Origin: a bacterium
GTDB taxonomy: Bacteria > Bacillota > Clostridia > Christensenellales > UBA1242
DNA length: 39,035 nt
Assembly: GCA_024692805.1 (NCBI GenBank)
Contig: JAILMD010000063.1
Location: forward strand, 1 to 39,035
Direction: 5' to 3'
The position numbers were made by a program, and so were the translations under genes. Positions 19,470 to 27,987 of this stretch are shown one piece after another. The stretch's first letter is position 1. Each line of letters begins with the position of its first letter. Under the pieces are notes generated by a model that was not told the DNA's origin, did not search any database, and saw only the letters and a program-made list of their open reading frames with translations.

Positions 19470-20822
19470 ATGAAAAATTTAAAGGGCGAAAACCAAACAA
19501 TTGTTGCTTTGTCTTCCCCACTAGGCGTTGGCGCGATCGGCGTTGTTAGGCTTAGCGGACCAAGCGCAATTAAGATTGCCGATAAACTTTTTACAAGTTT
19601 TAAAGGCAAAAAACCAAGTTCTTTCGAACCAAGAAAAATGGAACTTGGAACTTTTTGTGCCAAAAATTTTAACGAGCAAATATTATGTGTTGTTTTTGTT
19701 GCGCCTTTTAGTTTCACCGGCGAAAATCTTGTTGAATTCCAATGTCACGGCGGAATTAAGATTGCCGAAGGAATTGTTGATGCCTGCATTAACGCTGGCG
19801 CCGTTTTAGCGCAAAATGGCGAGTTTTCAAAAAGAGCCTTTATTAACGGAAAACTTAATCTAGAAAAAGCCGAAGGAATGATGAATATGATTGAGGCTGA
19901 AAGTGAAGCCGAAATAAGGGCTGGTTATTCCCTACTTTCTGGCGCACTTGGAAAACTAGCGATTTCTTGTCAAAAAGAATTAACTGATCTTTTAAGCGAT
20001 ATTGAAGTTAGTTTTGATTATCCTGAAGAAGATATTGAATATATAACTCGCAATAAAACAAAACAAAAAATTGTTGAAATTGAACAAAAAATCAACGAGC
20101 TTATTAAAACAAGTTCAACCGGAAGAAAAATAAAAGAAGGCGTTAACCTTTTAATTTTGGGTGAGCCAAATGTTGGTAAAAGCAGTCTTCTTAACGCCCT
20201 AAGCGCAAGCGATAAAGCAATTGTTACTAATATTGCCGGAACAACCCGTGACACAATCGAAGAAACAATTTTAATTAACGGCGTTAAGTTTAATATTATT
20301 GACACTGCCGGAATTAGAAAAACAACTGACATTATTGAAAAAATTGGAATTGATAAGGCAAAAGATAAGATTAAATCAGCAGATTTAGTTATAGTTTTGG
20401 TTGACGCAAGCAAAAAGCAATCAAAAGAAGACGAGGAGATTTTAAAACTTACTGACAAAACTAACCGAATTGTTGTTGGAAACAAAACAGATTTAATAAA
20501 ATCCCCTGTTCAAAAAGCAGATTTATATATTTCAACAAAAGATGAAAAAAGTGTTAACAACTTAAAACAAAAAATTTATGAATTAACGCTTAAAGAAAAC
20601 ATAACAAATGCCTTGATTATAACAAATTTAAGGCATCTTGACGCATTAACCCGTGCTCAAAAAGCACTTAAAAAGGCAATAAAAAACATTGATGAAGATA
20701 GCCTTGACCTTATTTCAATTGACCTTAAAACCGCTTATTCTTGCCTTGGTGAAATAACAGGAAACACAACAAGCGAAGATATTATTGATGCTATTTTTGC
20801 TAAATTCTGTTTAGGAAAATAA
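19470..20822 (+). CDS. mnmE: tRNA modification GTPase MnmE
   Basis: The 450-residue protein forms 5-substituted uridines at wobble position 34 with MnmG. The N-terminal folate-binding domain starts with [21 protein letters not shown]. The G domain is embedded from about residue 220, with G1 [10 protein letters not shown]2 TTRDT, G3 DTAG and G4 NKTD. The C-terminal FAKFCLGK carries the conserved cysteine. The start is well fixed by the family N-terminus, yet there is no Shine-Dalgarno, and TATAAT ends seven bases upstream, so the mRNA looks leaderless. The stop overlaps the mnmG start by one base. Confidence 0.97.
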   Translation: MKNLKGENQTIVALSSPLGVGAIGVVRLSGPSAIKIADKLFTSFKGKKPSSFEPRKMELGTFCAKNFNEQILCVVFVAPFSFTGENLVEFQCHGGIKIAEGIVDACINAGAVLAQNGEFSKRAFINGKLNLEKAEGMMNMIEAESEAEIRAGYSLLSGALGKLAISCQKELTDLLSDIEVSFDYPEEDIEYITRNKTKQKIVEIEQKINELIKTSSTGRKIKEGVNLLILGEPNVGKSSLLNALSASDKAIVTNIAGTTRDTIEETILINGVKFNIIDTAGIRKTTDIIEKIGIDKAKDKIKSADLVIVLVDASKKQSKEDEEILKLTDKTNRIVVGNKTDLIKSPVQKADLYISTKDEKSVNNLKQKIYELTLKENITNALIITNLRHLDALTRAQKALKKAIKNIDEDSLDLISIDLKTAYSCLGEITGNTTSEDIIDAIFAKFCLGK

Positions 20823-22669
20823 TGATGGATTACGATTCAATAGTTATTGGTGGTGGGCACGCTGGCGTTGAAGCCAGTCTTGCTCTAGCTCGAACGGGCA
20901 ACAAAACCCTTCTTATAACTCTAACTAAAGAGAGTCTTTCTTTTATGCCTTGTAATCCTAGCATTGGCGGAACCGCTAAAGGTCATCTTGTTTGTGAAAT
21001 TGATGCGCTTGGCGGCCAAATGGGAATAAGCGCAGACGCTAACTGCTTGCAAATTAGAATGCTTAATTTAAGCAAGGGCCCTGCCGTTTATAGCCTTAGG
21101 GCGCAAATAGATAAAAACGCGTATCACAGAAATATGCTTAAGGTTTGTGAAAACCAAGATAATTTAACAATTATTGAAGATGAAGCAAGCGAAATTTTAA
21201 CTGAAGATAAAAAAGTTGTTGGTGTTAAAACAAAATCTGGCTTAACTTTTAGTTGTAAAAGCGTTGTTGTTTGTGTTGGTGTTTATCTTAACGCAAGAAC
21301 AATAACAGGAACAGTTATAAAAGAAAAAGGCCCTGCAACTTTTGATAGAGCAACTCTTTTAACTAAAAACCTCGCTGACCTTGGTTTTGAAATAAGAAGG
21401 TTTAAAACGGGAACTCCCCCACGCCTTGATGGTTTAACTATTGACTATTCAAAATTTGTTGAGCAAAAGGGCGACTCAAATATTCAATCTTTCAGCTTTT
21501 TAACTAAGAAAACCCCTAAAAATATCTGCGTTTGTCACCTTGGTTACACAACACTTAAAACCAAGCAAATAATACTTGATAACCTTGATAAAGCGCCAAT
21601 GTATAATGGTGAAATTAACGGAATTGGCCCAAGATATTGCCCTTCAATCGAAACAAAAATTGTACGTTTTGCTGATCACGACCGCCACCAACTATTCTTA
21701 GAGCCTGAAACGCTTGAAACCAATGAAATTTACCTTCAAGGAATGAGCACAAGCATGCCAAGCGATATTCAAAAGCAAATGGTTGAAAGCGTGCCGGGGC
21801 TTGAACAAACAAAAATAACAAAATGGGGCTATGCTATTGAATATGACTGCATTAACCCTCTTAACCTTTACCCAACCCTTGAGTCAAAACCTGTTTCTGG
21901 CCTCTATTGCGCCGGCCAAATAAATGGAACAAGCGGTTATGAAGAAGCGGGCGCCCAAGGCTTATTAGCGGGAATTAACGCCAACCTTTATAACAAAAAT
22001 AAAGAGCAATTGATTTTAAGGCGTGATAATTCATATATTGGCGTTTTAGTTGACGATTTAACAACAAAAGGAACTAACGAGCCTTACAGAATGATGACAA
22101 GCCGCGCTGAATTTAGGCTTCTTTTAAGGCAAGATAACGCTGATATAAGACTAACCGAAATAGGAAGAAACGTTGGCCTTGTTGATGACGTTAGATATAA
22201 CGCTTTCAAACGAAAAATGAAGTCAATAAATAAACTTAAAGAAGAAATTAAGCAGTCAATTAAGCCTTCAAAAACGCTTGACGAATTCCTTGCTCGCCAT
22301 AATGAAAGCCCTGCTCCAAAAGGAATAACAATCGTTAATTTAATTAAAAGAAGTAACATTTCAATCTTTGATATCAAAAAAGAACTCGGGCTTTTAAAAG
22401 GCTATTCAAGAGAGGTTTTAAACCAAGTTAGCATAAGCGTTAAATATGCTGGCTATCTAACTCGTGAAGAACAATTAATTGAGAGAAACGCAAAACTTGA
22501 ATCAAGGCTAATTCCTGATGATATTGACTATTTAAAACTTAAAGGAATAAGAATGGAAGCGCGAATGAAACTCGCTGAAATCAAGCCAAAAACAATCGGC
22601 CAAGCGTCAAGAATTTCTGGCGTTAACCCAGCCGACATTAACGTTTTAATCTTGCAATTAAAAAATTAA
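20822..22669 (+). CDS. mnmG: tRNA uridine-5-carboxymethylaminomethyl enzyme MnmG
   Basis: The 615-residue FAD-dependent partner of MnmE has the N-terminal Rossmann motif [11 protein letters not shown], the conserved [27 protein letters not shown], the second family signature [22 protein letters not shown], and the [16 protein letters not shown] segment. The length is normal. It starts on the last base of the mnmE stop (a second ATG follows at once). The two genes form an operon that ends at a hairpin at 22668-22691. Confidence 0.97.
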   Translation: MMDYDSIVIGGGHAGVEASLALARTGNKTLLITLTKESLSFMPCNPSIGGTAKGHLVCEIDALGGQMGISADANCLQIRMLNLSKGPAVYSLRAQIDKNAYHRNMLKVCENQDNLTIIEDEASEILTEDKKVVGVKTKSGLTFSCKSVVVCVGVYLNARTITGTVIKEKGPATFDRATLLTKNLADLGFEIRRFKTGTPPRLDGLTIDYSKFVEQKGDSNIQSFSFLTKKTPKNICVCHLGYTTLKTKQIILDNLDKAPMYNGEINGIGPRYCPSIETKIVRFADHDRHQLFLEPETLETNEIYLQGMSTSMPSDIQKQMVESVPGLEQTKITKWGYAIEYDCINPLNLYPTLESKPVSGLYCAGQINGTSGYEEAGAQGLLAGINANLYNKNKEQLILRRDNSYIGVLVDDLTTKGTNEPYRMMTSRAEFRLLLRQDNADIRLTEIGRNVGLVDDVRYNAFKRKMKSINKLKEEIKQSIKPSKTLDEFLARHNESPAPKGITIVNLIKRSNISIFDIKKELGLLKGYSREVLNQVSISVKYAGYLTREEQLIERNAKLESRLIPDDIDYLKLKGIRMEARMKLAEIKPKTIGQASRISGVNPADINVLILQLKN

Positions 22670-22691
22670 AGAAGCATTTTTGCTTCTTTTT
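22668..22691. terminator. Terminator between mnmG and the GlmU-like gene
   Basis: AAAGAAGCA (22668-22676), loop TTTT, TGCTTCTTT (22681-22689) and more T. Flanking A and T runs allow use from both converging genes. Confidence 0.85.
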
Positions 22692-23311
22692 TATTCCCAA
22701 TAAATTTTGGGATTGCAATCTTTTGAAACTGCCCGCGCTTGCCCAATAACAAAGGCGCCTTTGCTAACGTCTTCGGTTACAGTTGTTCCAGCACAAATGT
22801 AAGCGTTATCACAAATATTAAGAGGCGCAACAAGATTAACGTTTGCCCCAACAAAAACGTGGTTGCCAATATGTGTTTTTTGCTTAATCTTGCCGTTAAA
22901 ATTAGCAAAAACAACCCCACTCCCTATGTTACACCTCTCCCCAACAACCGCGTCGCCAACATAGCATAAATGACTGATTTTTGAAAGCCGACCAACACAG
23001 GCATTTTTTGTTTCGCAAAATGCGCCAACTTTAACCTTATCGCTTATAATCGAGCCCGGCCTAAGATTTGAAAACGGCCCAATCTCGCAATTTTCGCCAA
23101 CCTCGCTCTTTTCAATATATGAGTTTTTAACGATTGTGTTTTTGCCAATCTTTGAATCAACAATAACGCACCCCGGCATAATAACCGCTCCCGCATCAAT
23201 AATTGTTGTTCCGCTTATTAAAACCCCGGGGTAAATTATTGCAGTTTTATCAATTTTAACGCTCTTTTCAATAAGGGATTTATCTAATAAAGAGTTGAAT
23301 TTTGGCTGCAT
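22691..23311 (-). CDS. GlmU-like acetyltransferase, left-handed beta-helix only
   Basis: The 206-residue protein aligns by eye to the C-terminal half of GlmU, the glucosamine-1-phosphate N-acetyltransferase domain, and consists of hexapeptide repeats throughout. Residues equivalent to the E. coli acetyltransferase site are kept: Arg84 in LRPG, Lys102 in ETKNA, His114 and Tyr117 in SHLCY, Asn137 in ANFNG (Tyr replaced by Phe138) and Lys145. The N-terminal uridylyltransferase domain (about 230 residues, GxGTRM motif) is absent, and upstream DNA does not encode it in any frame. The start has AGGAGA. It may be a stand-alone acetyltransferase or act on another sugar nucleotide. It could also be a remnant, but the intact helix argues for function. 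Confidence 0.82.
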   Translation of the reverse strand: MQPKFNSLLDKSLIEKSVKIDKTAIIYPGVLISGTTIIDAGAVIMPGCVIVDSKIGKNTIVKNSYIEKSEVGENCEIGPFSNLRPGSIISDKVKVGAFCETKNACVGRLSKISHLCYVGDAVVGERCNIGSGVVFANFNGKIKQKTHIGNHVFVGANVNLVAPLNICDNAYICAGTTVTEDVSKGAFVIGQARAVSKDCNPKIYWE

Positions 23312-23471
23312 AGAAAATCTCTCCTTTTAAGCCATTTTATGCTCAAAGGCCAAATTTTGATATAAAAAAGGCCCCTTTAGCCCAAAAAATCTAATAAAAA
23401 TTGATTTTTTTATCAAAAACACGTAAATCTATTTGCTAAAAACCAATAATTTTGTTAAAATTAAGGTAATA

Positions 23472-23490
23472 AACAAGATAATATCTTGTT
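23472..23490. promoter_or_regulatory. Inverted repeat in the HU promoter region
   Basis: AACAAGAT, spacer AAT, ATCTTGTT: a perfect 8-bp dyad about 20 bases before the hup start codon. It overlaps a possible -10 (GATAAT, 23477-23482) that has TTGTTA (23452-23457) upstream at a long 19-bp spacing. It could be an operator or a 5' leader hairpin. Confidence 0.4.
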
Positions 23491-23509
23491 AAATTTAAGG
23501 AGGACGTTT

Positions 23510-23782
23510 ATGAACAAAGGCGAATTTCTAAGAGCAGTTGCTAACGAAGCTGGAACAACTATTAAAGAAGCAACAGCAGTTTATGATGCTTATACTAAAG
23601 TTGTTTACGAAACTCTTGCTAAAGATCAAAAGATCGCATTAGTTGGCTTCGGAACTTATGAAGCTAAAAAGAAACCAGCTAGAACTTGCACTAACCCAAT
23701 GACTGGTGCTAAAGTTAAAGTTGCTGCTTGCAAAGCTCCAACATTCAAGTTTGGTAAAGCTTTCAAAGATTCTTTAAACTAA
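23510..23782 (+). CDS. hup: HU family DNA-binding protein
   Basis: The 90-residue histone-like protein has MNKGEFLRAVANEAG at the N-terminus, the GFGTYEAKKKPART loop region, the basic arm TCTNPMTGAKVKVAACKAPTFK, and the closing FGKAFKDSLN. HU is a dimer that bends and compacts DNA. I chose ATG 23510 because of the strong AAGGAGG seven bases upstream; the in-frame upstream start would add eight non-conserved residues. The arm is typical except for two Cys residues. A bidirectional terminator follows. Confidence 0.96.
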   Translation: MNKGEFLRAVANEAGTTIKEATAVYDAYTKVVYETLAKDQKIALVGFGTYEAKKKPARTCTNPMTGAKVKVAACKAPTFKFGKAFKDSLN

Positions 23783-23792
23783 TCTTAAAAGA

Positions 23793-23823
23793 AAAAAGCC
23801 TTAACATCAGTTAAGGTTTTTTT
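23793..23823. terminator. Bidirectional terminator between hup and glycosyltransferase
   Basis: CCTTAAC (23799-23805), loop ATCA, GTTAAGG (23810-23816), with a flanking A-run and a seven-T run. Confidence 0.88.
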
Positions 23824-23832
23824 ATGTCTTTT

Positions 23833-25149
23833 TTATTTTTTGCTTGCCTTTTTGCTTTCTTTTAAAACTTTTTTAACGCTATAAAGGCGCTCATTTTTTT
23901 TCATAAGCATTTCATATCTTGCTTTGGCCTTTTCAATAACCTGCTCCCAGGTTATATAAAGATCGCGATGCGCCTGCTCTCCTATCCTTTCAATAAGCCC
24001 TTCTTCTTTAACAATATCATAAACCTTGTCAACAAATCCTTCAAGGCTGTTTTCAGCAACAAACCCATTAACGTTATCAGTAACCGTGCAACTCGTAACG
24101 CTTCCCTTTAAGAAAACTGCCGGAGTTTTAAAGCACGCCGCCTCAATTTGAACAATGCTTGAAACATCATAAAGGCTTGGGAATAAGAATAAATCAGCCA
24201 TCTGGTAAAACGAATAAAGCCTGTTGCGGTCAGTAACGCTTCCAACAAGCGTAACTTCATTAGTTAGCCCAAGTTCGCTAATTTTTTCGCTAAGTTCTTT
24301 TTTATCTGGCCCCGAGCCAACAAAAAACATTCTAAACTTAACGCCCCTATCTTTAAGCGCTTTAAGCGCCTCAACTAAAAAGATAATGTTTTTAGTTTTA
24401 ACAAGCCTTCCAACAAAAAGAAAAACCTTTTCATCGTTGCTAACGTTAAACTCTTTTCTAATTTTCTTTTCAAGTTCGTTAATGTTATCTGGCCTAACAA
24501 AATCTGTTGCATTTTCAATTAAATAATGATTGCCCTTAAACCCATAACTTATAAGCGTTTCAAGGCTGGCTTGGTGCATCGTCCAAACCTCTGTTGCCTT
24601 GTTAAAAACCTTCATAATATTGCTTAAAAGCATACTCGTTAATAATTCGCTCTTTGTTGCTTGGTAAAAATCTTTCTTATATTGACTATGAAAGGTTGCA
24701 ACAACAGGAATTTTTCTCTTTTTTGCTAGTTGAATTGCAAAAGAGCCAAGGCTAAATGGGCTGTGAACGTGAATAATATCAATTTTCAACTTTCTTATTA
24801 AATCATTAAAATCGCCGTCAAGCGTTGGAAACGCAAGGTCATAGTTAACGGCCTTAAAATATAAACTTCCCGCCCCTAAAACAAGATATTTTTGCTTTGA
24901 AACGTGCCCCTTATGAAGCGGAGCGCAAACAACAACGTTATAATCTTTCGTTAGCCTTTTAGCGTAATTATCTAAAACTCTAACAACACCATCAACAATA
25001 GGATAATAAGCGTCAGTAAAAATGGCAATTGTTTTCTTGCCGTTAGCGTTAAAGTCTTTAATTTTCGCTAAACACTCTTTCTTATATTCTCTGTTTTTCT
25101 TAATATAACTATCTTCATCAAAGATTTGCGCAACAATTTTTTTAGCCAT
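23833..25149 (-). CDS. GT4-family glycosyltransferase, glycolipid type
   Basis: The protein is 438 residues with the ATG at 25149, preceded by GAGG at a five-base gap (a GTG two codons earlier is less likely). It has the GT-B fold of retaining glycosyltransferases. The N-terminal acceptor half contains IFTDAYYPIVDGVVRVL, HVHSPFSLG and VATFHSQYKKDFY, which resemble diacylglycerol glucosyltransferases. The C-terminal nucleotide-sugar half has LFVGRLVKTKN and LFLFPSLYDVSSIVQIEAA. In the usual E-x7-E motif the first Glu is replaced by Asp, in DVSSIVQIE. A likely role is glycosylation of a membrane lipid or teichoic-acid anchor. It is a single gene with its own promoter (25167-25195). Confidence 0.82.
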   Translation of the reverse strand: MAKKIVAQIFDEDSYIKKNREYKKECLAKIKDFNANGKKTIAIFTDAYYPIVDGVVRVLDNYAKRLTKDYNVVVCAPLHKGHVSKQKYLVLGAGSLYFKAVNYDLAFPTLDGDFNDLIRKLKIDIIHVHSPFSLGSFAIQLAKKRKIPVVATFHSQYKKDFYQATKSELLTSMLLSNIMKVFNKATEVWTMHQASLETLISYGFKGNHYLIENATDFVRPDNINELEKKIRKEFNVSNDEKVFLFVGRLVKTKNIIFLVEALKALKDRGVKFRMFFVGSGPDKKELSEKISELGLTNEVTLVGSVTDRNRLYSFYQMADLFLFPSLYDVSSIVQIEAACFKTPAVFLKGSVTSCTVTDNVNGFVAENSLEGFVDKVYDIVKEEGLIERIGEQAHRDLYITWEQVIEKAKARYEMLMKKNERLYSVKKVLKESKKASKK

Positions 25150-25166
25150 CTTCACCTCGTTATTTT

Positions 25167-25195
25167 AGTTTAAGTTTTTTTAACTTTTTAGTCAA
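25167..25195 (-). promoter_or_regulatory. Glycosyltransferase promoter
   Basis: On the minus strand TTGACT (25195-25190), 17-bp spacer, TAAACT (25172-25167), 17 bases before the start codon. Confidence 0.5.
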
Positions 25196-25297
25196 CGTTT
25201 TTACTAGATTTTTACTAATAAAGCCTTCTTTTTCGCCCAATTTTATAAGAATTTAAGAAAAAAACGAGTTTTAACAGATATTTTTTAAAAAACAGTA

Positions 25298-25326
25298 TTG
25301 ACAAACCGCAAAACCCGTGTTAAAAT
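25298..25326 (+). promoter_or_regulatory. Promoter of candidate small RNA
   Basis: TTGACA (25298-25303), 17-bp spacer, TAAAAT (25321-25326): 11 of 12 consensus positions, with no gene downstream on the plus strand before the terminator. Confidence 0.75.
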
Positions 25327-25332
25327 AAGCAC

Positions 25333-25479
25333 GTAATTAAGTTTGAGTTACTTATTACTGAAAAAAGGAAATAATTCCTAAAAAAGCTATTAAGAACATT
25401 TCCCACTCTTAATATGCTAAAAACTCATTTTGTTTTATCCAGCAAAAGACCTTGGTTTATCCAAGGTCTTTTGCTTTAT
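25333..25479 (+). ncRNA. Candidate small RNA of about 145 nt
   Basis: The transcript is predicted from the promoter at 25298-25326 to the hairpin at 25441-25475. Inside are two further hairpins: AGGAA/TTCCT with loop ATAA (25366-25379), and TATTAAGA/TCTTAATA with an 11-base loop (25388-25414), extended by GC/GC across one bulged base. No protein is encoded. It does not resemble tmRNA, the SRP RNA GGAA domain or RNase P RNA; I also see no 6S-like long rod. It runs convergent to the TasA-like operon and its 3' end touches that operon's last stop codon. Its function is unknown. Confidence 0.5.
25441..25475. terminator. Strong bidirectional terminator at end of TasA-like cluster
   Basis: A perfect 15-bp stem (25441-25455 with 25461-25475) with loop TTTAT. 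The AAAA and TTTT runs in its lower stem suit termination from either side. Confidence 0.82.
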
Positions 25480-26060
25480 GTTAAATCTTGCTGAACAACA
25501 ACATTTGCGTTGAAAACATAATCGTTTCCAGCATATTGGTTTTCACTCATATATGATGCTATTGGCCAAATCCAAGTAAACGTTATGGTAACAACTTGGC
25601 TAGCCGTGTTATTTGGCGTATATGCTATGTCTCCGCTAAAGTTAGCGCTTGAAAAGTCAACAGGTTCGTCTTGTCCGCTAAAATTAGTTTTAAACTGAAT
25701 TGGCGGATAGTCAACTAATGGCGTTTGCTTGCTAAAAGTAACGCTCCAATTAGCATTAGTTTCACAATAACGGCAGTCAATCGTTAGGTCAAAAGTTCCC
25801 ATAGAACCTGGACAAACTTTCGTTTCATCGCAAAGGTCATAAACAGTAACAGTTTCCGCAAGCGATAAGTTAAATGTGTCAGTTGTTGAGAAGTCTTCAT
25901 CATTAACAACAACCCACCACCCTGCTGCCCTATGGGTTGAATCAAAACTGAGCAAACTAGAAAAACGAGCAGCCGAGGTTGCAATCGCGCAACCAACAAC
26001 TGCCACAAACATGGCAATAATAACCAAAATTCTAACTGTTGACCCTTTAATTTTCTTCAC
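25476..26060 (-). CDS. Exported TasA/camelysin-like protein with four cysteines
   Basis: The 194-residue protein starts with GTG, placed seven bases after AAGGA. A basic start and hydrophobic segment (about 9-30), followed by ATSAARFSSLLSFDSTHRA, resemble the signal region of SipW substrates such as TasA and camelysin. The mature part is beta-rich, with a CxxC pair (CRYC) and two more Cys (CDETKVC), which are uncommon in exported proteins of this group. It begins ten bases after the second SipW-type peptidase gene, which is its probable processing enzyme. It is the last gene of the cluster. No exact family name can be given; membership in the SipW-substrate group is an inference from signal and context. 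Confidence 0.65.
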   Translation of the reverse strand: MKKIKGSTVRILVIIAMFVAVVGCAIATSAARFSSLLSFDSTHRAAGWWVVVNDEDFSTTDTFNLSLAETVTVYDLCDETKVCPGSMGTFDLTIDCRYCETNANWSVTFSKQTPLVDYPPIQFKTNFSGQDEPVDFSSANFSGDIAYTPNNTASQVVTITFTWIWPIASYMSENQYAGNDYVFNANVVVQQDLT

Positions 26061-26070
26061 TGTTTTATCC

Positions 26071-26928
26071 TTACTTGCTAGCCTTTGTTTGTTTTGTTTT
26101 CTTCCCCTTGCTTTGTTTTTTAGGCTCTTTAACCTGTTTTTCTTGTTTAGGCTTAACCTCTTTTTTAGGCTCTTTAACCTCTATATCTTTTTCAGGTATT
26201 TCAACCTTTTCTTTATTTTCTTCAAGCGCCTTAATTTGCGCCTTTAATCTTTCTTTTTTGATTTTAATAATTATAAATTTAATAATTGATGGAAGATAAA
26301 GAATAAATATTCCAAGCCCTAAGAAAACGAACATTCCAACCGGTGACTTGAAGAATTCAATAATGTTTCCTCCGTTCCTAGCCATAAAGACAACTCGCCC
26401 ATAAATTTCATCATCTTTAATCCAGTTGTCATAGTCTGTTCCTGCTTGGTCAGGAGAGTTTCCAACATAATCTCCCTTCGTTCTATAACATCTTTCTCTT
26501 ATAAGCGATTTCTCATAAACTTCAATAATTCTGTGAGTAACCGTTTTTCCATCTTTAGTTTCAAAAGTTATAACGTCGCCTTTACTATATTCCCCCTGCG
26601 CGTGAATAACTATTAAGTCACCAGCATTAATTGTTGGGCTCATACTTCCCGTTTCAATCTTAAGATTAGCATATCCTAAAAACGTAGGAACTTTATCACC
26701 ACGGCTTTGTTTAATTAAAAAAACAATATCCGCAATAATACAGAATATTAAGATTGCGCTAAAAATCCCAAGCAAAACTTTAGCAACAATATTTAAAACT
26801 AATTTTGCTATTTCTTTCTTGGTTTTTTTAGGCTTAACTTCGCTAACCTCCTCCTCTTTTTTAGGTTCTTCTGGTTGAGGGTTTTTAGCCTTTTCTAGCT
26901 CTAATTTTTTGCGCTGTGACTTGCTCAT
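26071..26928 (-). CDS. sipW: SipW/ER-type signal peptidase I, second copy, with Lys-rich tail
   Basis: The 285-residue protein begins at ATG 26928 with AAGGAG upstream; the start overlaps no coding sequence of the preceding gene. It has a charged cytoplasmic N-terminus (1-40), a membrane segment (about 43-72), then GSMSPTI with the nucleophile Ser95 and GDVITFETKDGKTVTHRI, where His132 replaces the bacterial Lys. This Ser-His arrangement defines the ER/SipW class that processes TasA-like matrix proteins in Bacillus. A second membrane segment lies near 200-225. The last 60 residues are almost all Lys, Glu, Gln and Pro. It lies between two exported-protein genes. Confidence 0.88.
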   Translation of the reverse strand: MSKSQRKKLELEKAKNPQPEEPKKEEEVSEVKPKKTKKEIAKLVLNIVAKVLLGIFSAILIFCIIADIVFLIKQSRGDKVPTFLGYANLKIETGSMSPTINAGDLIVIHAQGEYSKGDVITFETKDGKTVTHRIIEVYEKSLIRERCYRTKGDYVGNSPDQAGTDYDNWIKDDEIYGRVVFMARNGGNIIEFFKSPVGMFVFLGLGIFILYLPSIIKFIIIKIKKERLKAQIKALEENKEKVEIPEKDIEVKEPKKEVKPKQEKQVKEPKKQSKGKKTKQTKASK

Positions 26929-26935
26929 AATCTCC

Positions 26936-27805
26936 TTAAACAAATGATGCGTTAACTGAAATGTTTATTTTATATTCTGATTGATATTGCCCATTAAGCG
27001 TATCAAGTTCATCATCAACATTAGGGTCCCAAAACCAAAACAGCCTATAAACTTGCGATTGCCCTGCTTCAAGGCGCTTGGTTGGAATAGTTATTGTTCC
27101 AATATCTTTATAACCTTCCCCACCAATAACATAAGTTTCACCCATCAACCTATATCTTAGTGAAAACTCATTTTCGTTATGTTCAGTTAAAGTTATTGAA
27201 TATTCAATTGGGTGCGCATTAGCGTTGTTAATAACAAACCTATATTCTCCGCTGTCCCCCGGCGCTATGTAAGCGTCTGTGTTATATTGGTTGCTATAAA
27301 AGATTTTAAGGTTTCCGTTTTGCGTCCACTCTTGCTGGTTGCTTTGGTTAGCAACTTTTAAAACAGGAGCAGTGTTAAGATAATCATCATCAGGTTTAAT
27401 TATTCCCGCAACAATTGTTCCGGTAACAGCAGTTGCTGAAATTAATGCAATTAATAAAGGAAACAAAACTGAAACAATCTTGTTAGCCTTAACTCGCCCA
27501 ATATAAACGCTTGGCAAAACGTCAAATGACGTAGCACTTCGCCTTTTCGCATAAATGTTTTTGCTTTCATCAATCGTTCCGATAACGTCGCCTCGGCTTA
27601 TGATATCGTTTTTGTTATAACCCGAAGCAGTGTCTTTAGTAACAACCGTTCCCCAAAGTCTGCCGTTTAAGTCAAAGATTTTGTTTCCCGAAGTTGTTCC
27701 AACAATCTGATTTTGCGAATCATAAATTCGCTTGCGTAATCCAAGCTTAGGTTTGCCAACAATTGGCATGTTCGTTAAACTGTTTTTAAATCTTGATTCG
27801 TCCAT
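26936..27805 (-). CDS. Membrane-anchored TasA-like extracellular protein
   Basis: The 289-residue protein is probably a type II membrane protein. Residues 1-105 are cytoplasmic and show short repeated units ending in IVGTTSG, LWGTVVT and VIGTID. One membrane segment follows (about 108-135). The outside domain has IAPGDSGEYRFVINNANAHPIEYSITLTE, closely resembling the bead-like fold of TasA/camelysin proteins, in which a Pro-Gly-Asp turn leads into paired strands. Rather than a cleavable signal, it may keep its anchor and serve as a base or assembly protein for the fibre. Its start has AAAGGGA close to the ATG. It is seven bases upstream of the second SipW gene. The cytoplasmic domain is not recognised. 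Confidence 0.66.
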   Translation of the reverse strand: MDESRFKNSLTNMPIVGKPKLGLRKRIYDSQNQIVGTTSGNKIFDLNGRLWGTVVTKDTASGYNKNDIISRGDVIGTIDESKNIYAKRRSATSFDVLPSVYIGRVKANKIVSVLFPLLIALISATAVTGTIVAGIIKPDDDYLNTAPVLKVANQSNQQEWTQNGNLKIFYSNQYNTDAYIAPGDSGEYRFVINNANAHPIEYSITLTEHNENEFSLRYRLMGETYVIGGEGYKDIGTITIPTKRLEAGQSQVYRLFWFWDPNVDDELDTLNGQYQSEYKINISVNASFV

Positions 27806-27848
27806 TTCCCTTTGTTTAATCCCGATTTTTCTTATGAAATTATGTTAA

Positions 27849-27987
27849 GTTTAAAGAACTTTTTAAACCTAGCAAAATTTAATAAGAAGTTTTTTGGCGG
27901 TCTTTTTATCCAAGATCAAAGACCAACCAAAAACCACTTAATTTAGGCTGATGCCTAATAATTCTAAAACTTAATTTTCCAATTAAG
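27849..27987 (-). promoter_or_regulatory. Hairpin array between the TasA-like gene and the membrane-anchored gene
   Basis: Four stem-loops in 139 bases: 27970-27987 (CTTAATT/AATTAAG, containing the stop codon), 27943-27958 (TTAGGC/GCCTAA), 27892-27932 (TTTTGG and GGTCTTT paired with AAAGACC and CCAAAA) and 27849-27868 (GTTTAAA/TTTAAAC). They could stabilise the upstream mRNA or attenuate transcription so that the major subunit exceeds the downstream products. Confidence 0.55.

Larger units (their letters stand above)
25150..25475. other. Intergenic region with two promoters and a candidate sRNA
   Basis: These 326 bases hold the minus-strand promoter of the glycosyltransferase (25167-25195), an AT-rich stretch without clear features (25200-25297), then a plus-strand promoter (25298-25326) and hairpins ending in a strong bidirectional terminator (25441-25475). 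No convincing coding frame exists: the only ATG on the plus strand downstream of the promoter, at 25413, lacks a ribosome binding site and runs through the terminator. Confidence 0.6.

Noticed and set aside
20018-20485. 155-codon minus-strand frame inside mnmE
   Set aside because: It is fully contained in a well-identified gene and lacks a start signal.
25434-25464. Two TTATCCA words (and a third at 27907) as DnaA boxes
   Set aside because: Each matches only seven of nine positions of TTATCCACA, and two lie within the sRNA terminator region; in an AT-rich genome this is expected by chance.
25413-25490. Short plus-strand peptide frame in the small RNA
   Set aside because: No Shine-Dalgarno; it reads through the terminator stem.
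27906-27916. TTTATCCAAG shared between the gap hairpin and the 25441 terminator
   Set aside because: A ten-base match within 2.5 kb of AT-rich DNA is weak, and the surrounding stems pair differently.
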